Assembly (NCBI RefSeq): GCF_016792905.1
Contig: NZ_JAEULP010000029.1
Location: 1 to 36,993, forward strand
Direction: 5' to 3'
DNA length: 36,993 nt
From: Tabrizicola sp.
GTDB lineage: Bacteria > Pseudomonadota > Alphaproteobacteria > Rhodobacterales > Rhodobacteraceae
The notes under the pieces are model-generated. The model made no database searches. It saw only the letters and a list, made by a program, of their open reading frames with translations, and was not told the DNA's origin. Position 1 is the first letter of the stretch. Each line of letters begins with the position of its first letter. Made by a program: the position numbers and the translations under genes. Positions 17,900 through 26,432 of the stretch are shown here, in pieces.

Positions 17900-18451
17900 A
17901 TGAAACGCATCCTGATCGCCGCGCTGAGCCTTTGCCCGCTTCCGGCGATGGCACATGGCCTGCACGACAGCGGCACGTTCCTTGCGGGCGCATTGCATCC
18001 GGTGGGCGGTCTGGACCATGTCCTTGCCATGATCGCCGTCGGCCTTCTGGCGGCGCAGCTGACCGGGCGGGCGCTTTGGGCGCTGCCCGTGACCTTCGTG
18101 ACGGCGATGCTTCTGGGCGGTGCAGTCGGCGCGGCGGGACTTCCGTTCCCGTTGGTGGAGCCGATGATCCTTGCCTCGATCGTCATTCTGGGCGTGCTGG
18201 TGGCGCTGGCCTGCCCGCTGCCGCTGCCCGCACTGGTGGCGATGGTGGCGCTCTTCGGCGGGGCGCATGGCTGGGCGCATGGGGCCGAGGGGCCTGCGAC
18301 GGGGTTGGCCCTCTATGCGCTCGGCTTCGCCGGGGCGACGGCGGCGTTGCATCTGGTCGGGATCGCGCTTGGTCGCGGGCTGCCAGCGCTGGCGCTGCGC
18401 GGGCTTGGCGCAGGGGCGGCGGTCGCGGGTCTGGCCCTAGTGGTGGTGTGA
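17900..18451 (+). CDS. ureJ: HupE/UreJ-family nickel permease
   Basis: HupE/UreJ proteins are membrane proteins thought to take up Ni2+ for urease or hydrogenase. The 183-aa product has a signal sequence (MKRILIAALSLCPLPAMA) followed by the characteristic His-rich start HGLHDSGTFLAGALHPVGGL and DHVLAM, about five more helices, and a second His motif GGAHGWAHGAEG. The insertion of ureJ between ureA and ureB is common in Rhodobacteraceae urease operons and ties its role to nickel supply here. The start at 17900 follows GAGAGG; a longer frame upstream runs into ureA. Confidence 0.92.
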   Translation: MKRILIAALSLCPLPAMAHGLHDSGTFLAGALHPVGGLDHVLAMIAVGLLAAQLTGRALWALPVTFVTAMLLGGAVGAAGLPFPLVEPMILASIVILGVLVALACPLPLPALVAMVALFGGAHGWAHGAEGPATGLALYALGFAGATAALHLVGIALGRGLPALALRGLGAGAAVAGLALVVV

Positions 18452-18454
18452 CCG

Positions 18455-18763
18455 ATGATCCCCGGTGAAATCATCCCTGCCGAGGGCGAGATTGAGCTGA
18501 ACGCGGGCCTGCCCGTCACCCTGCTGATGGTGGCAAACACCGGCGACCGCCCGGTGCAGGTCGGCAGCCACTACCATTTCGCCGAGACGAACGCGGCGCT
18601 GTCCTTCGACCGGACAGCGGCGCGGGGGCAGCGGCTGGACATCCCGGCGGGAACGGCGGTGCGCTTCGAGCCCGGCCAGACGCGCGAGGTGCGGCTGGTG
18701 CCCTATGGCGGGGCGCGGGTGGTGCATGGCTTCAACCAGCAGGTCATGGGGGCGCTGGAATGA
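18455..18763 (+). CDS. ureB: Urease beta subunit
   Basis: The 102-aa structural subunit has the family features [40 protein letters not shown] and the end [20 protein letters not shown]. It starts three bases after the ureJ stop, and its own stop overlaps the next ATG by 4 bases, so translation is coupled through this part of the operon. Confidence 0.97.
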   Translation: MIPGEIIPAEGEIELNAGLPVTLLMVANTGDRPVQVGSHYHFAETNAALSFDRTAARGQRLDIPAGTAVRFEPGQTREVRLVPYGGARVVHGFNQQVMGALE

Positions 18764-19074
18764 GCCGGTTTTCGACCCCCGCCGACCTGATGCGCCTGTC
18801 GATGCAGACCGGCTTCATGCTGATGCAGGCGCAGATGGTGATCGGGATGCGGATGATGGGAATGTGGGGGCTCTGGAACGTGCACCGTTCCGAGACTGCG
18901 CGGATGTCCTCGGAGAAGGTCTCGGCGCTGGCGGAGGCGGCACTGGCGTCGTCCCGGGCGGCCCTGTCCGGCAAGCCCCCGGCCCTGATCGCCGAGGCGG
19001 CGCTGAAGCCGATCCGCCGCCGCACCGCGTCCAACGTCAAGCGCCTGGTCCGTCGCGGCCCCGGCAAGCCCTGA
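18760..19074 (+). CDS. Small Met-rich urease-operon protein of unknown function
   Basis: A 104-aa protein lies between ureB and ureC. The first 40 residues contain ten methionines in an amphipathic or hydrophobic stretch ([20 protein letters not shown] then [10 protein letters not shown]). A helical Ala/Ser/Glu middle and a very basic tail ([20 protein letters not shown]) follow. It has no recognised domain. Similar proteins in Rhodobacteraceae urease operons have been labelled antifreeze protein, which I regard as a misnomer from helix composition. The 4-nt overlap with ureB and the 9-bp gap to ureC argue that it is a real, co-expressed part of the operon. Membrane association or metal handling through methionines are possible but unproven. 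Confidence 0.85.
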   Translation: MSRFSTPADLMRLSMQTGFMLMQAQMVIGMRMMGMWGLWNVHRSETARMSSEKVSALAEAALASSRAALSGKPPALIAEAALKPIRRRTASNVKRLVRRGPGKP

Positions 19075-19083
19075 GAGGTTCCG

Positions 19084-20823
19084 ATGCCCGCCACCATCAG
19101 CCGCCAGGCCTATGCCAGCATGTATGGCCCGACCACGGGCGACCGGCTGCGCCTGGGCGATACCGACCTGATCGTCGAGGTCGAGCGCGACCTGATCGCC
19201 GAACGCTCCTCGGGCCGGGCCAATGCGCTGCGCTATGGCGAGGAGGTCAAGTTCGGCGGCGGCAAGGTGATCCGCGACGGGATGGGGCAAAGCCAGCTGA
19301 CCCGGGCGCAAGGCGCGATGGACACGGTGATCACCAATGCGCTGATCATCGACCATACCGGCATCTACAAGGCCGACGTGGGCCTCTGCGACGGGCGGAT
19401 CGCGGTGATCGGCAAGGCGGGAAACCCGGATACGCAAGCAGGGGTGGACGCGATCATCGGACCGGGGACCGAGATCATCGCGGGCGAAGGGCGCATCCTG
19501 ACCGCCGGGGGGATGGATAGCCATATCCACTTCATCTGCCCGCAACAGGTGGAGGATGCGCTGCACTCCGGCATCACCACGATGCTGGGGGGCGGGACCG
19601 GCCCGGCGCATGGGACGCTGGCCACCACCTGCACGCCGGGGCCGTGGCATCTGGGGCGGATGATCCAGGCGGCGGACAGCCTGCCGATGAACCTGGCCTT
19701 TGCCGGGAAGGGGAATGCGTCCTTGCCGGAGGGGCTGGTGGAGCAGGTGCGCGGCGGGGCGGCTGCGTTGAAGCTGCATGAGGACTGGGGGACCACCCCC
19801 GGCGCCATCGACTGCTGTCTGGGCGTGGCGGACCAGATGGACGTGCAGGTGATGATCCACACCGACACGCTGAACGAGAGCGGGTTCGTCGAGAACACTC
19901 TGGCGGCGTTCAAGGGCCGCACGATCCATGCGTTCCATACGGAGGGCGCGGGGGGCGGCCATGCGCCGGACATCATGAAGGTGGTGGGCTGGCAGAACGT
20001 GCTGCCCTCCTCCACCAACCCGACGATGCCCTACACGGTGAACACGGTGGAAGAGCATCTCGACATGCTGATGGTCTGCCACCACCTCGACAAGCGCATC
20101 CCCGAGGACGTGGCCTTCGCCGAAAGCCGCATCCGGCGCGAGACGATCGCGGCGGAGGATGTGCTGCACGACATGGGGGCCTTCTCGGTCATCTCGTCGG
20201 ACAGCCAGGCGATGGGACGGGTGGGCGAGGTGATCACCCGGACCTGGCAGACGGCGCACAAGATGAAGCAGCAGCGCGGGCGGCTGGCGGGGGAAGTCGG
20301 GCAGAACGACAACCTGCGGGTCCGCCGCTACATTGCCAAGTACACGATCAACCCCGCCATCGTGCATGGGATCAGCCGGCACATCGGCAGCGTCGAGGTG
20401 GGCAAGCGTGCGGACCTCGTGCTGTGGAACCCTGCCTTTTTTGGCACCAAGCCCGAGATGGTGCTGATCGGCGGGATGATCACCGTGGCGCAGATGGGGG
20501 ACCCGAACGGGTCGATCCCGGTGCAGCCGATGTATTCGCGACCGATGTTCGGGGCGCTGGGGCGGGCGGTCGAACGCTCGGCGGTGGTGTTTGTTTCAAA
20601 GGCTGCGCAGGAGGATGATCTGCGGGGCCGCCTGGGAATCGCGAAGGACACCGTCGCTGTGGCAGGCACGCGGGGGATCGGCAAGCGCGACATGGTGCTG
20701 AACGATGCGACACCGAAGGTCGAGGTCGACCCCGAGACCTACGAGGTGCGGGCGGATGGCGAGGTCATCACCTGCGCCCCCGCGCAAGAGCTGCCGCTGG
20801 CCCAGCGGTATTTCCTGTTCTGA
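19084..20823 (+). CDS. ureC: Urease alpha subunit (catalytic)
   Basis: The 579-aa catalytic subunit holds the di-nickel site. By alignment to the Klebsiella enzyme (offset +13) all active residues are present: His147 and His149 ([10 protein letters not shown]), carbamylated Lys230 ([10 protein letters not shown]), His259 ([11 protein letters not shown]), His285 ([15 protein letters not shown]), catalytic-flap His333 (MVCHHLD) and Asp373 ([13 protein letters not shown]). The length is slightly above the usual 566-572. The start has GAGAGG 5 bases upstream. This indicates a functional enzyme. Confidence 0.98.
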   Translation: MPATISRQAYASMYGPTTGDRLRLGDTDLIVEVERDLIAERSSGRANALRYGEEVKFGGGKVIRDGMGQSQLTRAQGAMDTVITNALIIDHTGIYKADVGLCDGRIAVIGKAGNPDTQAGVDAIIGPGTEIIAGEGRILTAGGMDSHIHFICPQQVEDALHSGITTMLGGGTGPAHGTLATTCTPGPWHLGRMIQAADSLPMNLAFAGKGNASLPEGLVEQVRGGAAALKLHEDWGTTPGAIDCCLGVADQMDVQVMIHTDTLNESGFVENTLAAFKGRTIHAFHTEGAGGGHAPDIMKVVGWQNVLPSSTNPTMPYTVNTVEEHLDMLMVCHHLDKRIPEDVAFAESRIRRETIAAEDVLHDMGAFSVISSDSQAMGRVGEVITRTWQTAHKMKQQRGRLAGEVGQNDNLRVRRYIAKYTINPAIVHGISRHIGSVEVGKRADLVLWNPAFFGTKPEMVLIGGMITVAQMGDPNGSIPVQPMYSRPMFGALGRAVERSAVVFVSKAAQEDDLRGRLGIAKDTVAVAGTRGIGKRDMVLNDATPKVEVDPETYEVRADGEVITCAPAQELPLAQRYFLF

Positions 20824-20832
20824 AGGCGTGTC

Positions 20833-21381
20833 ATGACCGTTCGGCTGATCAAGCACGCCCCTCCCGTCGCCCATGACCGGGTCGTGCTGGACTACGACCA
20901 GCGGCTCATGCGGCGGAAACTGCTGACCAGCGACGGCGGGCGGTCGTTTCTGGTGGACTTGGCCAGCGTCACCAACCTGGACGATTACTGGGGGTTCGAG
21001 GCCGATGGAATGACCATCGAGATCATCCCCGCGCCCGAGGCTGTGCTGGTGATCACCGGCGACCTTACCCGCCTTGCCTGGCATGTCGGCAACCGGCACA
21101 CGCCCTGCCAGATCCTGCCCGACCGCCTGGTCATCCGCGAGGATCATGTGCTGGAGCGGATGCTTCTGGGCCTTGGCGCCGCGATCCGGCGGGAAAACCT
21201 GCCGTTCAGGCCCGAGGGCGGCGCCTATGGCCATGGCCGGACGATGGGGCATTCGCATGGCGGCGATGATGGGGTGGCGCCCCCCCACCAGACACCGAAG
21301 CCCGAGGAATTCGGCTGGCACCATCACGGCGACGGCAAGCTGCATTTCCACGCACCCCGGCCGCCCAAGGGCGCAAGGTGA
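20833..21381 (+). CDS. ureE: Urease nickel metallochaperone UreE
   Basis: UreE delivers Ni2+ to the UreDFG-urease complex. The 182-aa protein has the N-terminal UreE domain (VVLDYDQRLMRRKLLTSDGG, then FLVDLASVTNLDDYWGFEAD) and the metal-binding C-terminal domain with LAWHVGNRHTPCQIL and DHVLERMLLGLGA. It ends with a His-rich tail (YGHGRTMGHSHGGDDG, WHHHGDGKLHFHA; ten histidines in the last ~55 residues). It follows ureC by 9 bp and overlaps ureF by four bases. Confidence 0.96.
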   Translation: MTVRLIKHAPPVAHDRVVLDYDQRLMRRKLLTSDGGRSFLVDLASVTNLDDYWGFEADGMTIEIIPAPEAVLVITGDLTRLAWHVGNRHTPCQILPDRLVIREDHVLERMLLGLGAAIRRENLPFRPEGGAYGHGRTMGHSHGGDDGVAPPHQTPKPEEFGWHHHGDGKLHFHAPRPPKGAR

Positions 21382-22010
21382 CAGCGCTCCTGACCCTCGT
21401 GCAATGGCTCTCTCCCGCCTTTCCGACCGGGGCCTTCGCATACAGTCACGGGCTTGAACGTGTTATCGCGGCAGGGGACGTGACCAATGCGGCCAGTTTC
21501 GAGGCCTGGCTGCGCAACATCCTGCACCATGGCGCGGGTTGGCAGGATGCGGTGCTCCTGCGCGCCGCCTTGCAGCCTGACGCGGACCACGATGCGCTCG
21601 ATGCCCTGGCGCGGGCGCTCCAACCCTCTTCCGAACGCTTGCAGGAAAGCGCCGAACAGGGCGCGGCTTTGGCCCGAACGGTCGGGGCGCTGACCCGGCG
21701 ACCCCTGCCCCAGCGCCTGCTGCCCGTCGCGGCAGGAGAGGCGGCGACCCCGCTGGGCCTGCCGCCCGCGCAAGTGGCGCAACTTTACCTGCACAGCTTT
21801 GCGGGAAACCTCTGCACCATCGCCACGCGCCACGTCCCCCTTGGCCAGACCGAGGGGCAAGGCAGCCTTTCCCGCCTCTTGCCCGACATCGAAACGCTTG
21901 GCAGCCGCGCGGCAACCTCCACCCTGGATGACCTGGGGAGTTGCGCACTTGCAGCCGACCTTGCCGCCTTCCAGCATGAAACCATAGATGTAAGGATCTT
22001 CCGCACATGA
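21378..22010 (+). CDS. ureF: Urease accessory protein UreF
   Basis: UreF bridges UreD and UreG and acts in GTPase gating during urease activation. The 210-aa sequence has the family start [20 protein letters not shown] and [11 protein letters not shown], then [20 protein letters not shown] and [11 protein letters not shown]. The start codon is GTG at 21378, overlapping the ureE stop as GTGA. The 3' end overlaps ureG as ATGA. Confidence 0.95.
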   Translation: MTALLTLVQWLSPAFPTGAFAYSHGLERVIAAGDVTNAASFEAWLRNILHHGAGWQDAVLLRAALQPDADHDALDALARALQPSSERLQESAEQGAALARTVGALTRRPLPQRLLPVAAGEAATPLGLPPAQVAQLYLHSFAGNLCTIATRHVPLGQTEGQGSLSRLLPDIETLGSRAATSTLDDLGSCALAADLAAFQHETIDVRIFRT

Positions 22011-22636
22011 CAACGCATGGCCCCCTCCGCGTCGGCATCGGCGGACCTGTCGGCGCGGGCAAGACCACCCTGACCGAGAAACTCGCCCGTGCCCTTGGCC
22101 CCCGCCTGTCGATGGCGGTGATCACCAACGACATCTACACCCGCGAGGATGCCGAAGCGCTGGTCCGGGCGCAGGTCCTGCCCGCGGCGCGCATCCGGGG
22201 GGTGGAGACCGGCGGCTGCCCGCATACCGCGATCCGCGAGGATGCCAGCATCAACCTCGCCGCCGTCGCCGATCTGAACACAGCCTTCCCCGACCTGGAC
22301 CTGATCCTGATCGAAAGCGGGGGCGACAACCTTGCCGCCACCTTCTCTCCCGAACTCGCCGACCTGACGATCTACGTCATCGACACCGCCGCCGGGCAGG
22401 ACATTCCCCGGAAGCGCGGACCGGGAGTGACGAAGTCTGACTTGCTGGTGGTGAACAAGACCGACCTCGCCCCGCATGTCGGCGTCGACCCGGTGCTTCT
22501 GGAAGCCGACACCGCCCGGGCGCGCGGTACCCGTCCCTATGTCATGGCGCAACTTCGCCACGGCAAGGGCGTGCAGGAGGTGGTGGACTTCATCGTGAAG
22601 CACGGCGGCCTGCGCCTGCGGCCTGACGCGGCCTGA
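22007..22636 (+). CDS. ureG: Urease accessory GTPase UreG
   Basis: UreG is a SIMIBI-class GTPase that carries nickel and powers its insertion. The 209-aa protein has P-loop [11 protein letters not shown] (residues 12-22), the CPH nickel motif in [17 protein letters not shown], the switch-like [17 protein letters not shown] and base-recognition [10 protein letters not shown]. It is the last gene of the urease operon; a strong hairpin follows 22 bases after the stop. Confidence 0.98.
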   Translation: MTTHGPLRVGIGGPVGAGKTTLTEKLARALGPRLSMAVITNDIYTREDAEALVRAQVLPAARIRGVETGGCPHTAIREDASINLAAVADLNTAFPDLDLILIESGGDNLAATFSPELADLTIYVIDTAAGQDIPRKRGPGVTKSDLLVVNKTDLAPHVGVDPVLLEADTARARGTRPYVMAQLRHGKGVQEVVDFIVKHGGLRLRPDAA

Positions 22637-22658
22637 CCTCCGACTCACGGCAAATCCG

Positions 22659-22689
22659 GCGGGCGGAGGGGCAGGACCCTTCCGCCCGC
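22659..22689 (+). terminator. Hairpin after ureG
   Basis: Arms GCGGGCGGA-GGG and CCC-TTCCGCCCGC pair over 12 bp with one bulge, around GGCAGGA. The hairpin lies just downstream of ureG, at the start of the 304-bp ureG-urtA spacer. There is no long T-run. It probably terminates the urease transcript or stabilises its 3' end. I see no other clear element in the remainder of the spacer (22690-22940), which must hold the urtA promoter. Confidence 0.5.
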
Positions 22690-22940
22690 TGCCTTCTCTG
22701 CGGGTCGCTGCCAAGCATCGCAAGCTCCTTTGCATCCGCAGAATGCCCGTTTTCTGCGTCGCAGCAATCAACGCCGCCCAAATTTCAGCCGAAGGAGCGC
22801 AATGGCGTAGACGAGGGCACCGTCGCGCTATGCGCCCCGATGCCGCGCGGCTTTCCTGTTCCATGCCAAGGCCGCTGCCAAGGCCCAAACAGCCAACCAT
22901 GCCCGGGCCAGCCGTGGCCATGACACAGGGGATAGACCAG

Positions 22941-24233
22941 ATGAAACTCACCAGACGCACGCTGCTGACCAGTGCCGCCGCCGCTGCCGCGATGACCCTG
23001 CCGCGCTTCGCCTTCGCCGAAGGCGAGACGATCAAGGTCGGCGTGCTGCATTCGCTGTCGGGAACCATGGCGATTTCCGAGACCACGCTGAAAGACACGA
23101 TGCTGATGCTGATCGAACAGCAGAACGCCAAGGGCGGGCTTCTGGGCAAGCAGCTGGAAGCCGTGGTCGTCGACCCTGCCTCGGACTGGCCGCTCTTCGC
23201 GGAAAAGGCGCGGGAACTGCTGACGGTGGACAAGGTGGACGTGATGTTCGGCTGCTGGACTTCGGTCTCCCGCAAGTCTGTCCTGCCGGTGATCGAGGAG
23301 CTGAACGGGCTTCTGTTCTACCCGGTGCAGTACGAAGGCGAGGAATCGTCGAAGAACGTCTTCTACACCGGCGCCGCGCCGAACCAGCAGGCGATCCCGG
23401 CGGTGGACTATTACCTGGAAGAGCTTGGCGTGCAGAAATTCGCGCTTCTGGGCACCGACTATGTCTATCCGCGCACCACGAACAACATCCTGGAGGCTTA
23501 CCTCATCTCGAAGGGCATTCCGAAGGAAGACATCTTCGTCAACTACACCCCGTTCGGCCATTCCGACTGGTCGAAGATCGTGGGCGACGTGGTGGCGCTT
23601 GGGGCAGACGGCAAGAAGGTCGGCGTCATCTCGACCATCAACGGCGATGCCAACATCGGCTTCTACAAGGAACTGGCGGCTGCTGGCGTCACGGCGGACA
23701 AGCTGCCGGTCGTCGCCTTCTCGGTCGGCGAGGAGGAACTGTCGGGGCTCGACACCTCGAACCTTGTCGGGCACCTGGCGGCGTGGAACTACTTCATGTC
23801 GGCCGATACCCCGGAAAACGCCGCCTTCATCGCCGCCTGGAAAGCCTTCATCAAGGACGACAAGCGCGTCACCAACGACCCGATGGAAGCGCATTACATC
23901 GGCTTCAACATGTGGGTGAACGCGGTCACCGCCGCTGGAACCACCGAGGTTGACGCGGTTTCCGATGCGATGATCGGGCAGAAATTCCCCAACCTCACCG
24001 GCGGCACGGCGGAAATGCTGGCGAACCACCACCTTACGAAGCCTGTCCTGATCGGCGAGATCCGCGCCGACGGCCAGTTCGACATCATCAGCCAGACGGA
24101 ACCCGTGCCCGGCGACGCCTGGACCGACTTCCTTCCGGAATCGGCGGTGCTGGAAGCCGACTGGAAGGACCTGAAATGCGGGATGTACAACAAAGAGACG
24201 AAGACCTGCGTCCAGCTGACCTCGAACTACTGA
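22941..24233 (+). CDS. urtA: Urea ABC transporter substrate-binding protein UrtA
   Basis: This periplasmic binding protein delivers urea to UrtBC. The 430-aa product has a twin-arginine-like signal (MKLTRRTLLTSAAAAAAMTL, cleavage near AFA-EG) and the family sequence: IKVGVLHSLSGTMAISE, FGCWTSVSRKSVLPVIEELN, LLFYPVQYEGEESS, FYTGAAPNQQAIPA and GDANIGFYKEL. The start at ATG 22941 has AGGGGA upstream; the open frame further upstream (from 22743) lacks family similarity. It lies directly after the urease operon, so the uptake and hydrolysis genes are neighbours. Confidence 0.97.
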   Translation: MKLTRRTLLTSAAAAAAMTLPRFAFAEGETIKVGVLHSLSGTMAISETTLKDTMLMLIEQQNAKGGLLGKQLEAVVVDPASDWPLFAEKARELLTVDKVDVMFGCWTSVSRKSVLPVIEELNGLLFYPVQYEGEESSKNVFYTGAAPNQQAIPAVDYYLEELGVQKFALLGTDYVYPRTTNNILEAYLISKGIPKEDIFVNYTPFGHSDWSKIVGDVVALGADGKKVGVISTINGDANIGFYKELAAAGVTADKLPVVAFSVGEEELSGLDTSNLVGHLAAWNYFMSADTPENAAFIAAWKAFIKDDKRVTNDPMEAHYIGFNMWVNAVTAAGTTEVDAVSDAMIGQKFPNLTGGTAEMLANHHLTKPVLIGEIRADGQFDIISQTEPVPGDAWTDFLPESAVLEADWKDLKCGMYNKETKTCVQLTSNY

Positions 24234-24241
24234 CGTGACCG

Positions 24242-24265
24242 GAGGGAGGGGCAACCCCCTCCCTC
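24242..24265 (+). repeat. Stem-loop between urtA and urtB
   Basis: A perfect 10-bp stem, GAGGGAGGGG-CAAC-CCCCTCCCTC, is followed by a pyrimidine-only tract. It starts 8 bases after the urtA stop. Stem-loops here are typical of binding-protein genes that need more product than their permeases: they stabilise the upstream mRNA or partly terminate. The composition resembles the longer palindrome at 26268-26383. Confidence 0.6.
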
Positions 24266-24293
24266 ACCCCCCCCCCTTTCCCCCGGATCATCC

Positions 24294-26231
24294 ATGCGCC
24301 TGACCGCCCTTCTTGTCGCGGCCCTTTGCTGGCTTGCGCCCCTTCCGAGTCTTGCGCAGGAGGCGGCGCGGATCGTGGCCGAACATCGCGACCAGATCGA
24401 AAAGCCCTCGCGCCAGACCATCGGCCCGGTGATCGCCGCGCTGGCGGCCAGTGGCGACCCGATGGCCGACGACATCCTTTCCGCCTGGGAAGACAAGCGG
24501 CTGGTGATCCGCAAGACGGACGGGGCGATGTTCATTGCCGCGCCCGACGGCGACGGTTTCGCCCTGACCGCCCTTGACGGGACAGCCGCCGGACGCGCCG
24601 CCAAGGCCGACCTCACCGAGTTGAAACCCAACGCCGGGGTGCGCGCGTTGATCGCGACCGCGCTGGTGCAGTTCACCTTGTCGGACCCCGATCCCGAAAA
24701 GCGACGGGCCGCGCTCGCCTCCATCGCGCAGGACCCGACCGCCGAGGCGCTGGAGCCCCTGCGCGCGGCGATTGCCACCGAGGATGATCCCGCCCTGAAG
24801 GCCCAGAAGCAGCGGCTGGAGCGCCTGCTGACCCTGCGCTTCGATCCCGACAGCGCGGCGCGCGTGGCCGCCATCGACAGCTTCGGTGCCGACCTTGGCC
24901 TTGACCTGCGCGGGGCGCTGAACCCGCTGGTGGCAACGACGCGCGTCGCTTCGGCCACACCGCCAGAGGCCAACATCGCCCGCGAGTTGCGCCTTGGCAC
25001 CGACATCCCCGAGGACGAGGCCTATGGTCTTCTGGTCGCGGCGAAGCTTGCCCCTGCGCGCCTGACGCTTGAGGAACAGCGGGCGGCCCTGCTGGCGAAC
25101 CTGAAGGACGGGGCCGTGGGCGGCGTGCCGGTCGTCGAACTGGGAAGCCAGGATGCCCGCGACCGCGCCTATACCGCGCTGGAGGCCAGCGGAGCCGTCC
25201 CCGCCGCCGCCACGGATGACGAGGCCAAGGCGGCGCTGGCTTCGGCCAAGTTCTACGAAATCTACGCCGAACCCGCCCCCGCCGTGACCGACGCCGCCGA
25301 GGCCGCGCTGGCGCGGATCGACACCAAGGTCGGCGCGATGCAGGCTGCGGACCTTGGGCTCGATGCCCTCTCGCTCGCCTCGATCTACTTCCTTGCCGCC
25401 ATCGGCCTTGCCATCACCTTTGGCGTCATGGGCGTGATCAACATGGCGCATGGCGAGTTCATCACCATGGGCGCCTATACCGGCTATGTCGTCCAGCTCT
25501 ACGTTCCGGACTACACCGCCTCGATCCTGATCGCGCTGCCGCTGGCCTTTGCCGTCACCTTCGCCGCCGGCGTGGCGCTGGAGCGGCTGGTGATCCGCCA
25601 CCTCTACAAACGCCCGCTGGAAACGCTGCTGGCAACGTTCGGCATCTCCATCGCCTTGCAACAACTCTTGAAGAACATCTTCGGCACCCAGGCCCGGCCC
25701 CTGACCGCACCGGGCTGGCTCGACGGGGCACTTGCCATCAACGACGTGGTCTCGATCAGCTACATCCGCATCGCGATCTTCGTGCTGGCGCTTCTGTTCC
25801 TGGGCGTCTTCTTCTGGCTGATGAAGCGCACGCGCCTTGGCCTTGAAGTCCGTGCCGTGACCCAGAACCCGGCGATGGCGGCCAGCATGGGGATCAACCC
25901 CGACCGGATCAACATGCTGACCTTCGGCATCGGGTCGGGCATCGCCGGGATCGCCGGGGTCGCCATCGGGCTTTTCGCCAAGGTCACGTCCGAGCTGGGC
26001 ACCGACTACATCGTGCAAAGCTTCATGACCGTGGTCGTGGGCGGGGTCGGCAACATCTGGGGCACGCTGGCCGGGGCGACGATGATCGGCGGGCTGCAAA
26101 AGGTGATCGAGTTCTTCAACCCCTCGAACACGCTGGCAGCCCAGACCTACATGATCCTGTTCATCATCCTGTTCATCCAGTTCCGGCCAAGGGGCATCAT
26201 TGCCCTGCGTGGCCGCGCGGCGGGGGATTGA
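24294..26231 (+). CDS. urtB: Urea ABC transporter permease UrtB
   Basis: This LivH-like inner-membrane permease of the urea importer has 645 aa. It has a signal peptide (MRLTALLVAALCWLAPLPSL, cleavage after LAQ), then about 320 residues of helical, Ala/Leu/Glu-rich sequence (residues 25-345) likely in the periplasm. The membrane part starts near residue 355: LASIYFLAAIGLAITFGVMG, VINMAHGEFITMGAYTGY, VRAVTQNPAMAASMGI, VVVGGVGNIWGTLAGA. UrtB proteins typically carry a signal peptide and such an extension; this one is on the long side. There is no good ribosome site before the ATG. The stop at 26231 precedes a palindromic element. Confidence 0.95.
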   Translation: MRLTALLVAALCWLAPLPSLAQEAARIVAEHRDQIEKPSRQTIGPVIAALAASGDPMADDILSAWEDKRLVIRKTDGAMFIAAPDGDGFALTALDGTAAGRAAKADLTELKPNAGVRALIATALVQFTLSDPDPEKRRAALASIAQDPTAEALEPLRAAIATEDDPALKAQKQRLERLLTLRFDPDSAARVAAIDSFGADLGLDLRGALNPLVATTRVASATPPEANIARELRLGTDIPEDEAYGLLVAAKLAPARLTLEEQRAALLANLKDGAVGGVPVVELGSQDARDRAYTALEASGAVPAAATDDEAKAALASAKFYEIYAEPAPAVTDAAEAALARIDTKVGAMQAADLGLDALSLASIYFLAAIGLAITFGVMGVINMAHGEFITMGAYTGYVVQLYVPDYTASILIALPLAFAVTFAAGVALERLVIRHLYKRPLETLLATFGISIALQQLLKNIFGTQARPLTAPGWLDGALAINDVVSISYIRIAIFVLALLFLGVFFWLMKRTRLGLEVRAVTQNPAMAASMGINPDRINMLTFGIGSGIAGIAGVAIGLFAKVTSELGTDYIVQSFMTVVVGGVGNIWGTLAGATMIGGLQKVIEFFNPSNTLAAQTYMILFIILFIQFRPRGIIALRGRAAGD

Positions 26232-26267
26232 GGGCATGGTCACGATCACGACGTTCGGTAGTGGGCA

Positions 26268-26383
26268 CCTCCCCTCCCCCGCGTGGGGATGGGATGGGGG
26301 CGGGGGGACCGCCGCTTGCAAAGCGCCCAACACCCCGTCCGGGAGCCCCCCCACCCCATCCCTCCCCCACAGGGAGGGGAGGG
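26268..26383. repeat. Long imperfect palindromic element between urtB and urtC
   Basis: The left arm (26268-26307) and right arm (about 26347-26383) pair as two blocks. Outer CCTCCCCTCCCC pairs with GGGAGGGGAGG, and inner GTGGGGATGGGATGGGG with CCCCATCCCTCCCCCAC, with few mismatches. The ~40-bp central part holds a small hairpin CGCTT-GCA-AAGCG. Such GC-rich intergenic palindromes are dispersed in Rhodobacteraceae genomes, so this may be a copy of a REP-like family. It fills most of the 201-bp urtB-urtC gap. Confidence 0.7.
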
Positions 26384-26432
26384 ACGCTCTCGGTTCGTCG
26401 CAGTCGCTATCGTCAATCAGCCGGGTGGCGCG

